In this document: positions 44,730-54,693 of the stretch, piece after piece | Numbering within the stretch: position 1 is the first letter of the stretch | Layout of the letters: every line of letters begins with the position of its first letter | Assembly (NCBI GenBank): GCA_963707275.1 | Contig: CAVPPH010000006.1 | Location: 62,001 to 126,000, forward strand | Direction: 5' to 3' | Origin: JACKBK01 sp963707275 | Lineage (GTDB): Bacteria > Chloroflexota > Anaerolineae > JAAEKA01 | DNA: 64,000 nucleotides | Translations under genes and position numbers: made by a program | The notes under the pieces: generated by a model | Database searches by the model: none | Told to the model about the DNA's origin: nothing | The model's input: only the letters and a program-made list of their open reading frames with translations

Positions 44730-47700
44730 TCAATTAGCTGGCTGCAATTCAATGGTCGGTCCCCGCAGTTCGTCAAGGCGCATCTTGTAGTCAAACTTGG
44801 GAATATGCCGGTACAATGTCTCATACAGGTCATCTGCCGCGACCCGATCGTCGTCCTCCCGGTACAATCGCCATCGCCAGTAGAGCACCAAAGCCCGCTG
44901 TTCCGGCAAGCTGGCCCGGCGGTCCAACTCACCCAGTTGCTCCAAGGCAGACTGGTTGTTGCCGGCCGCGAAATCGAGTCTGGCCACCAATATGTGATAT
45001 TGAAACAGCCAATCGGCCAGTCCCAGCTCGCCAGCCAGGGAGCCAGTCTCACTTGCGAGCTCCCGAGCAGCGGCCAGATCTCCAAAGTCGATCAGAAGGT
45101 TGGCTGCCGCCAGCAATGGGGTAATCAAGTAAAAGACTGCGCCATGATCCCGCAGCACCGGCAGCGCACGCCGGTACTCGGCCAACGCCGAGTTGCGGTT
45201 CGTTGCGTTTGACCCAGATATCGGCAATGCTCGCTCGGTGGCGGGCAACCTCCCACTGGTTACCCAGCGCCTCCTGGATCCGCACCGCGCGTTGATAACA
45301 ATCCAACGCCTCATTCAGTTGGCCCGCGTCCAGCAGAATCCATCCCCGGTTGCCCAACGCGACCGACTCGCCATGGCGGTTGCCGGTCTCCAGATCGTAG
45401 TCCAGATCCTGCTGATTATAAACCAGCGCCGATGCGAAGTCGCCCTGCGCCTGGCTCAACAGCGCCATGTTGCCGGCCAGGGTAGCCGTGCCCCAGCGAT
45501 CGCCGATCGCTTCGTAGATTTCGCCCGACTCCTGCGCATAGCTCAGCGCTTCGGCGTACCGGCGCTGTTCGAACGCAATTCCACCCATGGACCACAGAAT
45601 TCTGGCCATCCCCAGGCGATTATGTAGACCTCGCTGCAAGGCCAGAGCCTCCTGAAAGCAGTCAAGGGCATCGCTGTAGCTGCCGCGCCGCCAGTGGGTA
45701 ACGCCGAGCCTTGTCAGCGCGGTAGCCAGACGGCGGTCGTCAGCCGCGGCGCCGAAGAACGCGATTGCCTCCTCCTGGTATTGCTGCGCAAGGTCGAAAT
45801 CGCCGCGATGAGGAAGCATCTCGCCAAGCAAGCTGTGGACATCAGCCTGGTTACGCGGCTCATCGGATTCCTGCGCATAAGTCAGCGCCCGGAAGAGAAG
45901 TTCGATGGCCTCGCTCGCCCGCCCAATGCGATTGAGAAAGTAGGCTTGCCAGGCAAGCAGCCGGCTCGACAGACCCGCCAGCCGGGTGCCGGAAGTCGTG
46001 TCCTCCGCAGATTCGTGCAGGAGCGTTGCCGTCCAGTCCAGCAATTGGATGCCCTCCGCAAACAGGCCGCTCAAGTCGTAGAAGAGCGCCAGGCCATCAA
46101 GACTCTGCTCAAGAATCGACAGCCATCGCTGGCCGGTGGCCCGCTGCCACGCCGCACGGATGTTATCCATGTGGCGGCGGAGTTGCGCCACGGTTACGTG
46201 AGGTTCTGGCCCGAGAAGGTCGGATCTCCCTGGCAGCCAGATAAGCAAGGTAATAGTCACTGTGTCGCCGGTCAGCCTGACCGGCAGACTTGTCAGGGGA
46301 AGGAAGTTTCTGGAACTGCTGGACCGCAAACTGGCGCAGCAACTCATGCACTTCGTACCAGCCGTGCGCTCTGCGCTCCACCAGCGATGCATCCAACAGC
46401 GCTGCCATATCCACGATCGACGTGTCGGCGACTGCCAGGCACGCTTCCAACTTGAACGGGCCGCGAAACACCGCCAGATCTGCAAGCGCCCGCTGTTGAG
46501 CAGACGAAAGCAAGTCCCAGGTATGGTTGAACACCGTTCGTACACTGCGATGGCGGGGAGGTACATCCCGTAATTCCGTAGCCAGGAACTCAAAGCTGCG
46601 CTCGATCTCGCGCACGATGTCTGAACAGTCGTAGATCCGCAGCCAGCTGGCCGCGATCTCCAGCGCCAGTGGCCTGCCATCCACCAAGTTCACAGATACG
46701 GATCACTGCCGGCACGTCAGCCGACAGCAAGCGAAAGTCTTGTTGCACGCGCCGGCCAGCTTGAACAAAGAGCTGCACGGCCGGATAAGCCATAGCTTTA
46801 TCGGCGGTCACCCCGACAGGTGGATATCCCAGTCCGCCCACCATAAGGCGTTCCTCGGCTCGCAGATCAAGTGGAAAGCGCGAGGTCACCAGCATCTCGA
46901 TACCGGGCGCCGCCTCAAGAATCGACCGCAACCAGACCGCATCCTCCCGGAGGTGTTCGAAGTTGTCCAGCACAAGCAACTTCTGTTTGTGCCGCAGGAA
47001 GTCGATCACCTGATCAGCTACGGTTGCACCCTGATGAGGGATCAATCCCAGATCGCCGGCCAGCGTTGCCGGCAGGTAATCAGGCGAAGTCAACGCTGGC
47101 CAGCGAGATGAAGAAAACGCCGTCGGCAAAGCGCGACCTGGCGCCTTGAGACTCCGCGGCGAGTTGTCTGGCTGCCTCGACCGCAAGGCGCGTCTTCCCC
47201 GCACCTCCCAGACCGACCAGGGTCAACAGGCGACATCCGGGATCGCAGCAACCGGTCGCCGATCGCAAGCAGCTCTGTTTCTCTTCCCACCAACGGCGTG
47301 AATAGGGTTGGGAAATTGACCAATCGAACAGGCGAATGTGGCGACGGCGACACGTCCCCGGCGCGAATTCGCTCGCCCAGAGCAATCGTTTCCGCGTCCG
47401 GCTCGATCCCCAGTTCATCTACCAGGACACGCTGGCACTCCATGAAGCAGGCAATCGCCTCACTGCGCTTGCCACTGAGTGCAAGGAGTCGCATTATCCG
47501 GCGATAGGACTCCTCGCGGTAGGAATCCAGCGCCAGTTCGCGCCTGGCCAGAGCGAGGGCTTGTTCGAGTTCACCCTGCTGTTCATAGGCTAAGGCCAGC
47601 GTTCCGAGCGCCCAGAGACACAACCGCCTCAGCCGCTCCCGCTCCACCAGCACCCATTCCTCAAACGGCGGGGCGTCAACCAGTTCAAATCCTGCCAACA

Positions 47701-48136
47701 GCTCACCACCGTACAGCACGACAGCCTGCTCCAGCCGCTCCACGCATAACGCGCACAGGTCTGATGAGGTATGCCCGTGAGCGCTGACTTCTTCCAGACG
47801 GTCGAGAAAGACTGCTACGTCCAGAGTAACAACCTCGCGATCTAGCTGAATCTGACTGCCGACTATCTGGAGCGCTCGATCCCCCGCCCCGGCTGCTGCG
47901 TCATCCAGCGCCCGGCGCAGACGGTGCAGCGTGACGCGCAGATTCCTTAAGGCGTCCTGATCCGAACTCTCCGGCCAGAAGAGCGCGGCCAGCGAGGCGC
48001 GCGAGTGAGGCCGGCCAGCCTCCACAGCCAGGTATGCCAGCAGGGCGCGCACCTTGTTGCTACGAAAACTGCCGATCGCGTGCCCGTCCAGGGTCGCACT
48101 GAACGTCCCCAGGAGATCGAGTGAAAGTCGTGTCAT
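44730..48136 (-). CDS. BTAD/SARP-type transcriptional regulator with STAND ATPase and TPR domains, several frameshifts
   Basis: About 1,130 residues. ATG 48,136 (MTRLSLDLLGTFSATLDGHAIGSFRSNKVRALLAYL) starts a winged-helix OmpR-like DNA-binding domain as in SARP/AfsR proteins. A BTAD helical domain follows (VEEWVLVERERLRRL...YEQQGELEQALALARRELALDSYREESYRRIMRLLALSG, ~100-250). The ATPase core has FVGRETEL-like LVGRETELLAI, P-loop LVGLGGAGKTRLA and Walker B KLLVLDNFEHL. The rest is TPR repeats (ALDCFQEALALQRGLHNR, ALSYAQESGEIYEAIGD, ALDCYQRAVRIQEALGN). Frames join near 47,250, 47,110, 46,690, 46,190 and 45,190. It is divergent from the small gene at 48,325. Confidence 0.87.
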
Positions 48137-48219
48137 GGTCGGCTCGGTTGTCTGGATCCAATACCAATTATAGGGAGAACCATCCAAAGAACAAGAAATA
48201 AGCGCAAAAGTTGCCATCT

Positions 48220-48253
48220 GGAAACGATTTGGAAACGCTCGTGTGATAACATG
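48220..48253 (+). promoter_or_regulatory. 11-bp direct-repeat activator site and -10 box, locus 1
   Basis: TGGAAACGATT (48,220-48,230) and TGGAAACGCTC (48,231-48,241) are tandem with an 11-base period. TAACAT at 48,248 lies nine bases after the second TGGAAACG core. This is the layout of SARP-activated promoters and it sits between the BTAD regulator and the small gene. Confidence 0.65.
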
Positions 48254-48324
48254 AGCGTTCAGACGAACAAAATTCTGCCCGCGAAACGCGCAAGGTGCCA
48301 TTGTTCAGCAAGAAAGTTACGGTC

Positions 48325-48525
48325 ATGCCCCCAGCCATCAATTTGCCGCAAGACCAAAGCCACTACCAGGCTTACCTGATTCGCATGTGGCGCAGCGCGC
48401 CTGAATCATTCTGGCGGGCGTCCGCCCAGCACACGCAAACCGGCGAGACCGTTACGTTCGCCAACCTGGAAAGTCTGTTTCGCTTTCTGCACAACCAATC
48501 TATCGAAGACCAAGCCGTTGATTGA
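48325..48525 (+). CDS. Small conserved protein, paralogue 1
   Basis: 66 residues (start MPPAINLPQDQSHYQAYLI). It is nearly identical in layout to the protein at 57,827: HDQSHY-type start, YLIRMWRSAPES(F/L)WRAS, HTQTGE, FANLESLFRFLH. Similar short soluble proteins are common and unnamed in Chloroflexota. No catalytic motif. Downstream of the 11-bp repeat promoter and followed by a truncated surface-protein gene. Confidence 0.8.
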   Translation: MPPAINLPQDQSHYQAYLIRMWRSAPESFWRASAQHTQTGETVTFANLESLFRFLHNQSIEDQAVD

Positions 48526-48646
48526 GCCGATTTTCATGCGAATTCAAGAGTTCGCAGCCAGATTCCTGAACAGGATTTGCAGGATTTGGGACTGCTTCAA
48601 TCCCGTACATCCTGTCGATTATTATCATACAATGGAGCTACCTCCC

Positions 48647-48865
48647 ATGACAGAGAGACACCCCATGAACACACCTGCCCGTCGCCCGCTTCGCATTCGT
48701 TGGAGTGCGTCGATCTTGTTGGCTACGCTGCTATTGGCTGCCACTGCACTTTTCGCAACTATGACAGGCGACTCGCTGTCGCGTGTGTATGCCGCGCCCG
48801 ATCAGGCGCGCAGCACGGTAATGACCGCCTGGCGACAGGTGCAGAATGTGGACGCGTATCAATAG
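48647..48865 (+). pseudogene. 5' fragment of a surface-protein gene (paralogue of the gene at 58,214)
   Basis: 73 residues matching the N terminus of the 58,214 gene: (T/D)PARRPLRIRW, ILLATLLLAATALFA membrane anchor or signal segment, SRVYAAPDQARSTVMTAWRQVQ. The similarity stops at AYQ, where a TAG occurs and the sequence switches abruptly into the 3' end of the oppositely oriented SulP gene. Start ATG 48,647 has GGAG upstream, conserved in both copies. Confidence 0.85.
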
Positions 48866-50149
48866 CTACGCGATCATGGGGTTGCTTACGGCCGGTCCGG
48901 ACGGCGATTGGCCCACCCAGGCGTAGGCCGCGGCCGCGGCCTGGTTCATGGCCCCGCCGAGCTGCGGCGTGGCCATGAAGACGTTTTCCTCGCCGATGGT
49001 TTGCAGCAGCCCGGTCCTGATGAGTTGCTGGTAGACTGCTGGGTCGATGCCTACCAGCATCAGCTTGCTGTCCCGGGCCTGCAGCGTCTCAGCATAGCGC
49101 TGCAAGACGGCGACGAAGGTGCTGCCGATCTCGCCCCTGCCCCGCAGGCCCAGCGCGACCACCGCGCGGGTGGTGTTGTCGGCGGTGGGCAGCATCTCCT
49201 CCAGGTTCTTGGCGGCCGCAAAGAAGAGGCTGCCATAGACCTGGAGCATGGTCAGTTGCTGGCTGGGCAGTTCCCTGGGCGCGGGTCTTTCTTCCGGCAG
49301 CCCGCCCGGCACCAGCACCCACTGCGTGATCACCACCCTGTTAGACTGGCGGGCCACGTACAGCACGATACTCAATGCCACGCCGATCAGCACCGCGTAC
49401 TGCAAGGGGATGAACAGCGTGGCCAGGAAGGTCAGCGCCATCACCACCGATGAGACCCTGCTCGTTTGCCAGATGGTTTTGGCCTGTTCGATGCGCAGCC
49501 CCTGGAAGCCGGCCACGATCAACAGCGCGGCCAGCGCGGGCATGGGGACGAGTTCCACGAACGGCGCGGCCAGCAGCACAATCAAGGCCACGAAAAAGCC
49601 GGCCAGGATGTTGGTTCAGCGTGAACGGGCACCGGCGCTAATGATCAGCGCCGTGCCAGAGATCGACCCGCCGGCCGGCAGGCCGCCAACCAAACTGCCG
49701 GCGATGTTGGCCGCGCCCTGGCCGAAGAAGTCGCGCGACACGTTGGGGTACTTACCGTCAGGGTTGGGGTAGGCCTGGCTGACGCCGGCGCCCTGGATCA
49801 GGCCGATGATGGCCACGGAAAAGGCCGGCAGCAGCAGGCTCAGCATCAGCCGGGGTGTGGGCAAGATCAACTGCGGCAGGCTCCGGGGAATGCTGGCCAC
49901 GTTGCCCACCGTCTGCACCGTCTGCCAGCTCTGCTCGGCGCCCCAGATCGGCAGCGAGAGCAGGGCCAGCGCCAGCGTCGAGACGCCAATGGCGATAATG
50001 AAGGCAAATCGCTGCCAGCGCGTTCGCAGTGGCCCATGGCCTGGGGCACGTTGACGATGGCAAAGGTCAGGCCGGCGATCAGGTCCGATTTGAAGTTGGA
50101 GCGCTCAGGCCGTAGGGCCTGTAACTGTGTTGTCGATACCAGATCGCAT
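48866..50149 (-). pseudogene. SulP-type anion permease with internal deletion and frameshifts
   Basis: The C-terminal half is recognisable: LLPAFSVAIIGLIQGAGVSQAYP, FFGQGAANIAGSLVGGLPAGGSISGTALI, FVELVPMPALAALLIVAGFQGL and a STAS domain (SLFFAAAKNLEEMLP...VVALGLRGRGEIGSTFVAVLQRYAETLQARDSKLMLVG). The N terminus (SDLIAGLTFAIVNVPQAMG) resembles TM1-2 but is followed almost at once by sequence from the middle of the family, so roughly 130-150 residues (several membrane helices) are missing. Frames shift near 50,115, 50,030 and 49,615. Starts 6 bases after the HAD stop, coupled. Probably non-functional unless the deletion is an assembly error. Confidence 0.7.
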
Positions 50150-50154
50150 CTGAG

Positions 50155-51093
50155 TCACCTCATCCAGGGAAGACTTGCCGCCAGTCGCGCTGCATGCTGA
50201 CCGCTGTCCAGCCCTGAGACTGCGTCGCGCCTGAAGGCCTTCTCCGCGCCCGCGCTGTACTCGAACTCGCGCTCGCCATCGTCATGCACGATCAGGAGGC
50301 GCAGCGCCGGCAAGGAGGGGCCGCCGGCAAAGGCCAGCATGGCCAGGTCGCCGTTGGAGTTGCCGGCCGCCAGGATGGGGCGGCGGCCGGTCATGCTCCA
50401 GATCTGCACGGCCTTGTCCGGGCCATCGTTGATCACGTCCAGGTCGGCCCGCTGCACGATGGCGCCGCCGTGCTCGTCCTCGACGTAGCGGTAGGCCACC
50501 GTGCTGCCGATGACCCGCTCGCGCGGGATGCCGTACAGGTCCTCGGCGAAGCCGCGCATGAAGTCGCGGCCGCCGCCGGAGACGATGTAGTTGCTGAAGC
50601 CGTGGCGGTCCAGATAGCGCAGCAGCTCCAGCATCGGCTGGTAGACGCAGTCGCGGTAGGCCAGGCCCAGCGTCGGGTGGCGTTCGTTGTTCACGAAGGC
50701 TCTGGCCTCGGATTCGACCTGCTCGACGGCCTGTCCATCGGACAACGCCAGGATGCCGCCCAGCGCCAGGCGCACCAAGCTGTCGTCGCCCCGGTAGTGT
50801 TGCGTTATCGCCTCGTCAAACCAGGCGAAGTCCCGCTCCCAGGCGGCCTGCCACGGCTGGCGTGCGCGCAGCGCCGGATCGCTCTCGGCCTGTGCGGCCA
50901 GCTTGCGCAGAAGGAAATCCATCTGGATGACCATCGGCTTCTCGCACCACAGCGTGCCGTCGTTGTCGAAGACCGCGATGCGCTCCGTTGCCGGCACGTA
51001 CTGGGGGCCGGCTTCGTCCGTCACCGCAGCGACAAAGTCAAGGATCGCCTGCTTGGTTGGGGTGTCATGCCAGCTTGGCAGCGTGTCGTTCAT
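50155..51093 (-). CDS. HAD-superfamily phosphatase
   Basis: About 312 residues from ATG 51,093 (MNDTLPSWHDTPTK). HAD motif I is AVFDNDGTLWCEKP, motif II is FSNYIVSGGGRDFM, and motif IV is AAGNSNGDLAML. The cap region is helical, as in phosphoserine-phosphatase-like enzymes. It probably hydrolyses a small phosphate ester in the cytoplasm. Encoded between the arylsulfatase and SulP genes on the same strand; this neighbourhood is often seen with DUF1254 and sulfatase genes, but the shared role is unproven. Confidence 0.85.
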   Translation of the reverse strand: MNDTLPSWHDTPTKQAILDFVAAVTDEAGPQYVPATERIAVFDNDGTLWCEKPMVIQMDFLLRKLAAQAESDPALRARQPWQAAWERDFAWFDEAITQHYRGDDSLVRLALGGILALSDGQAVEQVESEARAFVNNERHPTLGLAYRDCVYQPMLELLRYLDRHGFSNYIVSGGGRDFMRGFAEDLYGIPRERVIGSTVAYRYVEDEHGGAIVQRADLDVINDGPDKAVQIWSMTGRRPILAAGNSNGDLAMLAFAGGPSLPALRLLIVHDDGEREFEYSAGAEKAFRRDAVSGLDSGQHAARLAASLPWMR

Positions 51094-51136
51094 AGCCCAT
51101 GTCCCTTGCTCCCTTCGCAGCAAGACAGATGCTCTT

Positions 51137-51202
51137 GCCACGAATTTCGCGAATTCCACGAAACAGGAATCCGAAATCCGTTCAATTCGCGTAATTCGCG
51201 GC
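51137..51202. repeat. Inverted repeat of the GCCACGAATT family, copy 3
   Basis: Arms 51,137-51,155 and 51,184-51,202 match at 17 of 19 positions (GCCACGAATTTCGCGAATT against its near reverse complement). It lies between the arylsulfatase and HAD genes. Confidence 0.75.
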
Positions 51203-51328
51203 TACTCCGAGATGTCGTCGTCCGTGGACGATGCCGGCGATGGAACGCCGGCCATCAATGGCTACGACCATCTGCAGTTCGTCAACGCAGCGGCGCCGGG
51301 CACTTTGCAGTGCCCGGCGCCTCGAAGG

Positions 51329-52865
51329 CTAATAGTCGAAGCTCTGCTCCATCTTCTTCATGATGTCGTCGACGGTGAAGCTGGCCGGTTTCATGCGCGG
51401 CGGGAACTCCTGGAAAGTCGCCAGGAACTCGCGCACGAGATACTGCGCAGCGTAGGTCAGGTAGACGCGGTCGATCATCCAATCGTAATAGGTGTTGGAG
51501 GTGATATCCGCCCGCTCGAAGGGGTCGGTGCGCAGGTTGAAGATCTTGGGCACGCGCAGGAAGACGAAGGGTTCCGCCCAGATCTGGACCGTGCCCTGGA
51601 CGCGCTGCTCGGCGAAGACGAACTTCCAGTTGTCGTAGCGCAGCCCGACCAGGTCGCCGTCGTCGGAGAAGTAGATGATCCCCTGGCGCGGCCCCTTGTC
51701 CGCCTGGCCGGTGAAGTAGGGCAGGAAGTTGTAGCCGTCGATGTGCACCTTGAAGTGCTTGTCGCCGGCCTGGTGGCCCTGCTTCAGCTTCTCGTTGATC
51801 TCCGGCTCGCCGGCCGCAGCCAGCAGGGTGGGCAGCCAGTCGGTGTGGCTGATGATCTCGTTGGAGACCACGCCCGCCGGGATCTTGCCCGGCCAGCGCA
51901 CCATCTCCGGCACGCGGAAGGCGCCCTCCCAGTTGGAGTTCTTCTCGTTGCGGAAGGGGGTCATGGCGCCGTCGGGCCAGGTGTTCATGTGCGGGCCGTT
52001 GTCGGTCGAGTACATGACGATGGTGTCCTCGGCGATGCCCAGCTCGTCCAGCAGGTCCAGCATCTGGCCCACGTGCTTGTCGTGCTCCACCATCACGTCG
52101 TGGTAGAAGGACTGCCAGCGCCCGGCCTGGCCCAGCACGTGCTCCGGCGGGTGGACGCGGAAGTGCATCCAGGTGGTGTTGAACCAGACGAAGAAGGGCT
52201 TGTCGTCGTCGTGGGCGCGCTTGATGAAGTCCTGGGCCGCGGCCAGGAACTCGGTGTCGCACGTTTCCATGCGCTTCTTGGTCAGCGGGCCGGTGTCCTC
52301 GATGCGCTGCTTGCCGACGCGGCCCCAGCGCGGCTGCTCGGTGGGATCGTCTTCCTCCGTGGCCCAGGAGTGCATGACGCCGCGCGGTCCGAAGATATTC
52401 TTGAAGTTGGGAAAATCCGCTTCGGGCGGATAGTCCACATTCTCCGGCTCCTCCTCGGCGTTGAGGTGATAGAGGTTGCCGAAGAACTCGTCGAAGCCGT
52501 GGGCGGTGGGCAGGTACTTGTTCCTGTCGCCGAAGTGGTTCTTGCCGAACTGGCCGGTGGCGTAGCCCAGCGGCTTGAGCAGCTCGGCAATGGTGGCGTC
52601 TTCGGCCTGCAGGCCGATGTCCGACGCCGGGCATGCCCACCTTGGTCAGGCCGGTGCGGTAGGGGTTCTGCCCGGTGAGGAAGGCGGCGCGGCCGGCGGT
52701 GCAGCTCTGCTGGCCGTAGGAGTCGGTAAAGCGCATCCCCTCGTTGGCGATGCGGTCGATGTTGGGGGTGCGATAGCCCATCAGCCCGTCGCTGTAGCAG
52801 CTCAGGTTGGTGATGCCGATGTCATCGCCCCAGATGACCAGGATGTTGGGTTTGCCGTTGGGCAT
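51329..52865 (-). CDS. Arylsulfatase (type I, Cys-type), one frameshift
   Basis: About 511 residues. N-terminal metal ligands are in ILVIWGDDIGITN. The formylglycine motif is SCTAGRAAFLTGQ (C-x-A-x-R form, ~residue 56). The second metal pair is in VMYSTDNGPHMNTWPDG. Removing one base near 52,625 joins KVGMPG to SDIGLQAEDATIAELL. It hydrolyses sulfate esters after its Cys is oxidised to formylglycine, presumably by the radical SAM enzyme encoded directly upstream. No signal peptide is visible (MPNGKPNILVIWG), so the mature enzyme seems cytoplasmic. Confidence 0.9.
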
Positions 52866-52867
52866 GG

Positions 52868-52935
52868 TAGTCTCCTTTCTGGTAGTTGGTAGATTGGTAA
52901 ACTGGTAGATTGGTACGATTGGTAGAGTGATACGG
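52868..52935. repeat. Tandem GGTAGATT-like word repeat
   Basis: Units GGTAGTT, GGTAGATT, GGTAAACT and GGTACGATT recur about eight times between the sulfatase and its maturase. The same style as the other spacers but with its own word. Confidence 0.7.
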
Positions 52936-52938
52936 TGG

Positions 52939-54373
52939 CTAGTGCATGGCCAGCGTGGCTAGACGTGGTGCACGGGCAGTGCTCGACCGGATCGTCGCGC
53001 AGTCGTGCCGGCCATGGCACTGCTTGAACTTGCGGCCGCTGCCGCAGGGACAGGGATCGTTGCGTTCGACGCCGGTGAAGGCTCGATCCAGAATCTGCAT
53101 CACCTCCCTTGCTTCGCGTCCCCGCCGGATCAGCCCGGCCATGAGCTTCATGGGAAAGTCGATGTGGTGGAAGAACTCCTTGAACCCGGCGCACAGGTAG
53201 TTCAGGCCCGGCTCGCCGTCCGGTGTGTCGATGAAGCGGTTCTTGGGACACTCGCCATGACAGGCGAAGCGCACGTCGCACTCCCGGCAGATAGCGCGGC
53301 AGCGTGTCGCGCTTGTCCAGGCCGAACTTGATCTGCTGCGGCGAGGCCACCAGCTCGATCATGTGCGTGTCCTGGATGTTGCCCAGCAGGTAGTTGGGCT
53401 CCACAAAGTGATCGCACGAATACAGGTCGCCGTTGTGCTCGATGGCCAGCCCCGTGCCGCAGGTCTCGTTGAAGACGCACATGCCGGAGTTGGCCAGGCC
53501 CAGCCAGTTGCTCAGCGCCGCCTCGAAGGTCTGCACGTAGATCGTGCCCACGTCGCGGCGCACCCACTCGTCGAAGATCGTGCTCAGGAAGCGGCCAAAC
53601 TGCTCCGGCTGCACCGAGCGATCGGAGACGGTCGTCCCCTCCTGGTAGAGCGTCAGCCCGTCGCTGTTGATGCGCTCCACCACCGGGATGAACTGCATCC
53701 AGGTCGTGCCCACCTCGTCGCGCAGGAAGCGGTAGACCTCCAGCGGGTAGTCGCCGTTGACGCGGTTGACGGTGGTCAGCACGTTGTAGTCCACGCCGTG
53801 CTTCTGCAACAGGCGCAGCCCGCGCATGACCTTGTCGAAGGTCGGCTGGCCGCCCTTGTCCACGCGGTAGATGTCGTGCAGCGGCCGCGGGCCGTCGATG
53901 CTGATGCCCATCAGGAAGTTGTGTTCGGCGAAGAAGGCGGCCCATTCGTCGTCCAGCAGCGTGCCGTTGGTCTGCATGGTGTGCAGAAAGGTCATGCCCG
54001 GCCGCCGGTACTTCTCCACCAGGTCCATGGTGCGCCGGTAGAAGTCCAGCCCCATCAGCGTCGGCTCGCCGCCCTGCCAGGCGATGTTGACGCTGTCCGT
54101 CTGGTGCGACTCGATGAGCTGGCGGATGTACTGCTCCAGCACCGGCTCGCTCATGCGGAACTTGCTGCCGGGGTAGAACACCTCCTTGTCCAGGAAGAAG
54201 CAGTAGGCGCAATCCAGGTTGCAGATCGCGCCGGTGGGCTTGGCCAGCAGGTGAAAGGCCTGAGGCGCGCTGGCAGGTCGTGTAAGCGGAGCCGCCGGAA
54301 CAGATGTGGTCATGGTATCCATCGATTGTCGCGCCAGAATGCGCCTCGTCTCAAGTTCACTCTCTTCAATCAC
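52939..54373 (-). CDS. Anaerobic sulfatase-maturating radical SAM enzyme with C-terminal SEC-C motif, one frameshift
   Basis: About 477 residues. The radical SAM cluster is CNLDCAYCF (CxxxCxxC, ~residue 51). Downstream GGEPTLMGLDF and TNGTLLDDEW are typical, and SPASM-type cysteines follow (CVFNETCGTG, LYSCDHFVEP, CRECDVRFACHGECPKNRF, YLCAGFKEFF). One base near 53,293 breaks the frame. The last ~30 residues form a SEC-C zinc motif (RNDPCPCGSGRKFKQCHG), an addition not needed for maturation in known enzymes. It should convert the sulfatase Cys to formylglycine. GTG 54,373 is used as the start; ATG 54,322 is an alternative. Confidence 0.9.
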
Positions 54374-54386
54374 GTCCTCGGCGGTT

Positions 54387-54670
54387 CTACTCGACGAGGT
54401 CGATCTCTCCGGCGCGCCAGGTCTTGTCGAAGAACGGGAGGTGCTGCGAGCCGGCGTTGGTCAGCCGCACGCACATGGCCGGCGTGACGAGAGCGGCAAC
54501 ATAGAACATCGCCGTTCGAGAGTTCAGCCGGCAGGTGTGCAGGCTGGGGTAGGGCTCCACCGTGCCGTCGTCGCCGTCTCAGTAGTGGGGTAGCCGTCCG
54601 CGAACGCCGGGCCCCCGATCTTCGACTGCACCACATCCGGCGTGGTGATGCTACTTGGCGCCTGCCCGAA
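54387..54670 (-). pseudogene. Decayed DUF1254-family fragment
   Basis: With one frame change, the stretch reads TPDVVQSKIGGPAFADGYP...SLHTCRLNSRTAMFYVAALVTPAM...FFDKTWRAGEIDLVE. It echoes the RTLFHYGAIVVTPAM and FFDQTWKPDDL segments of the intact DUF1254 protein next door but lacks the region between. It lies directly upstream of the maturase gene, ending 14 bases before its start. Confidence 0.6.
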
Positions 54671-54693
54671 GTCACGATCTTGCGATGTGACTA

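Noticed and set aside
50903..52678. 591-codon plus-strand ORF opposite the arylsulfatase
   Set aside because: Antisense of sulfatase motifs; Val/Leu/Glu-rich low-complexity translation without recognisable domains.
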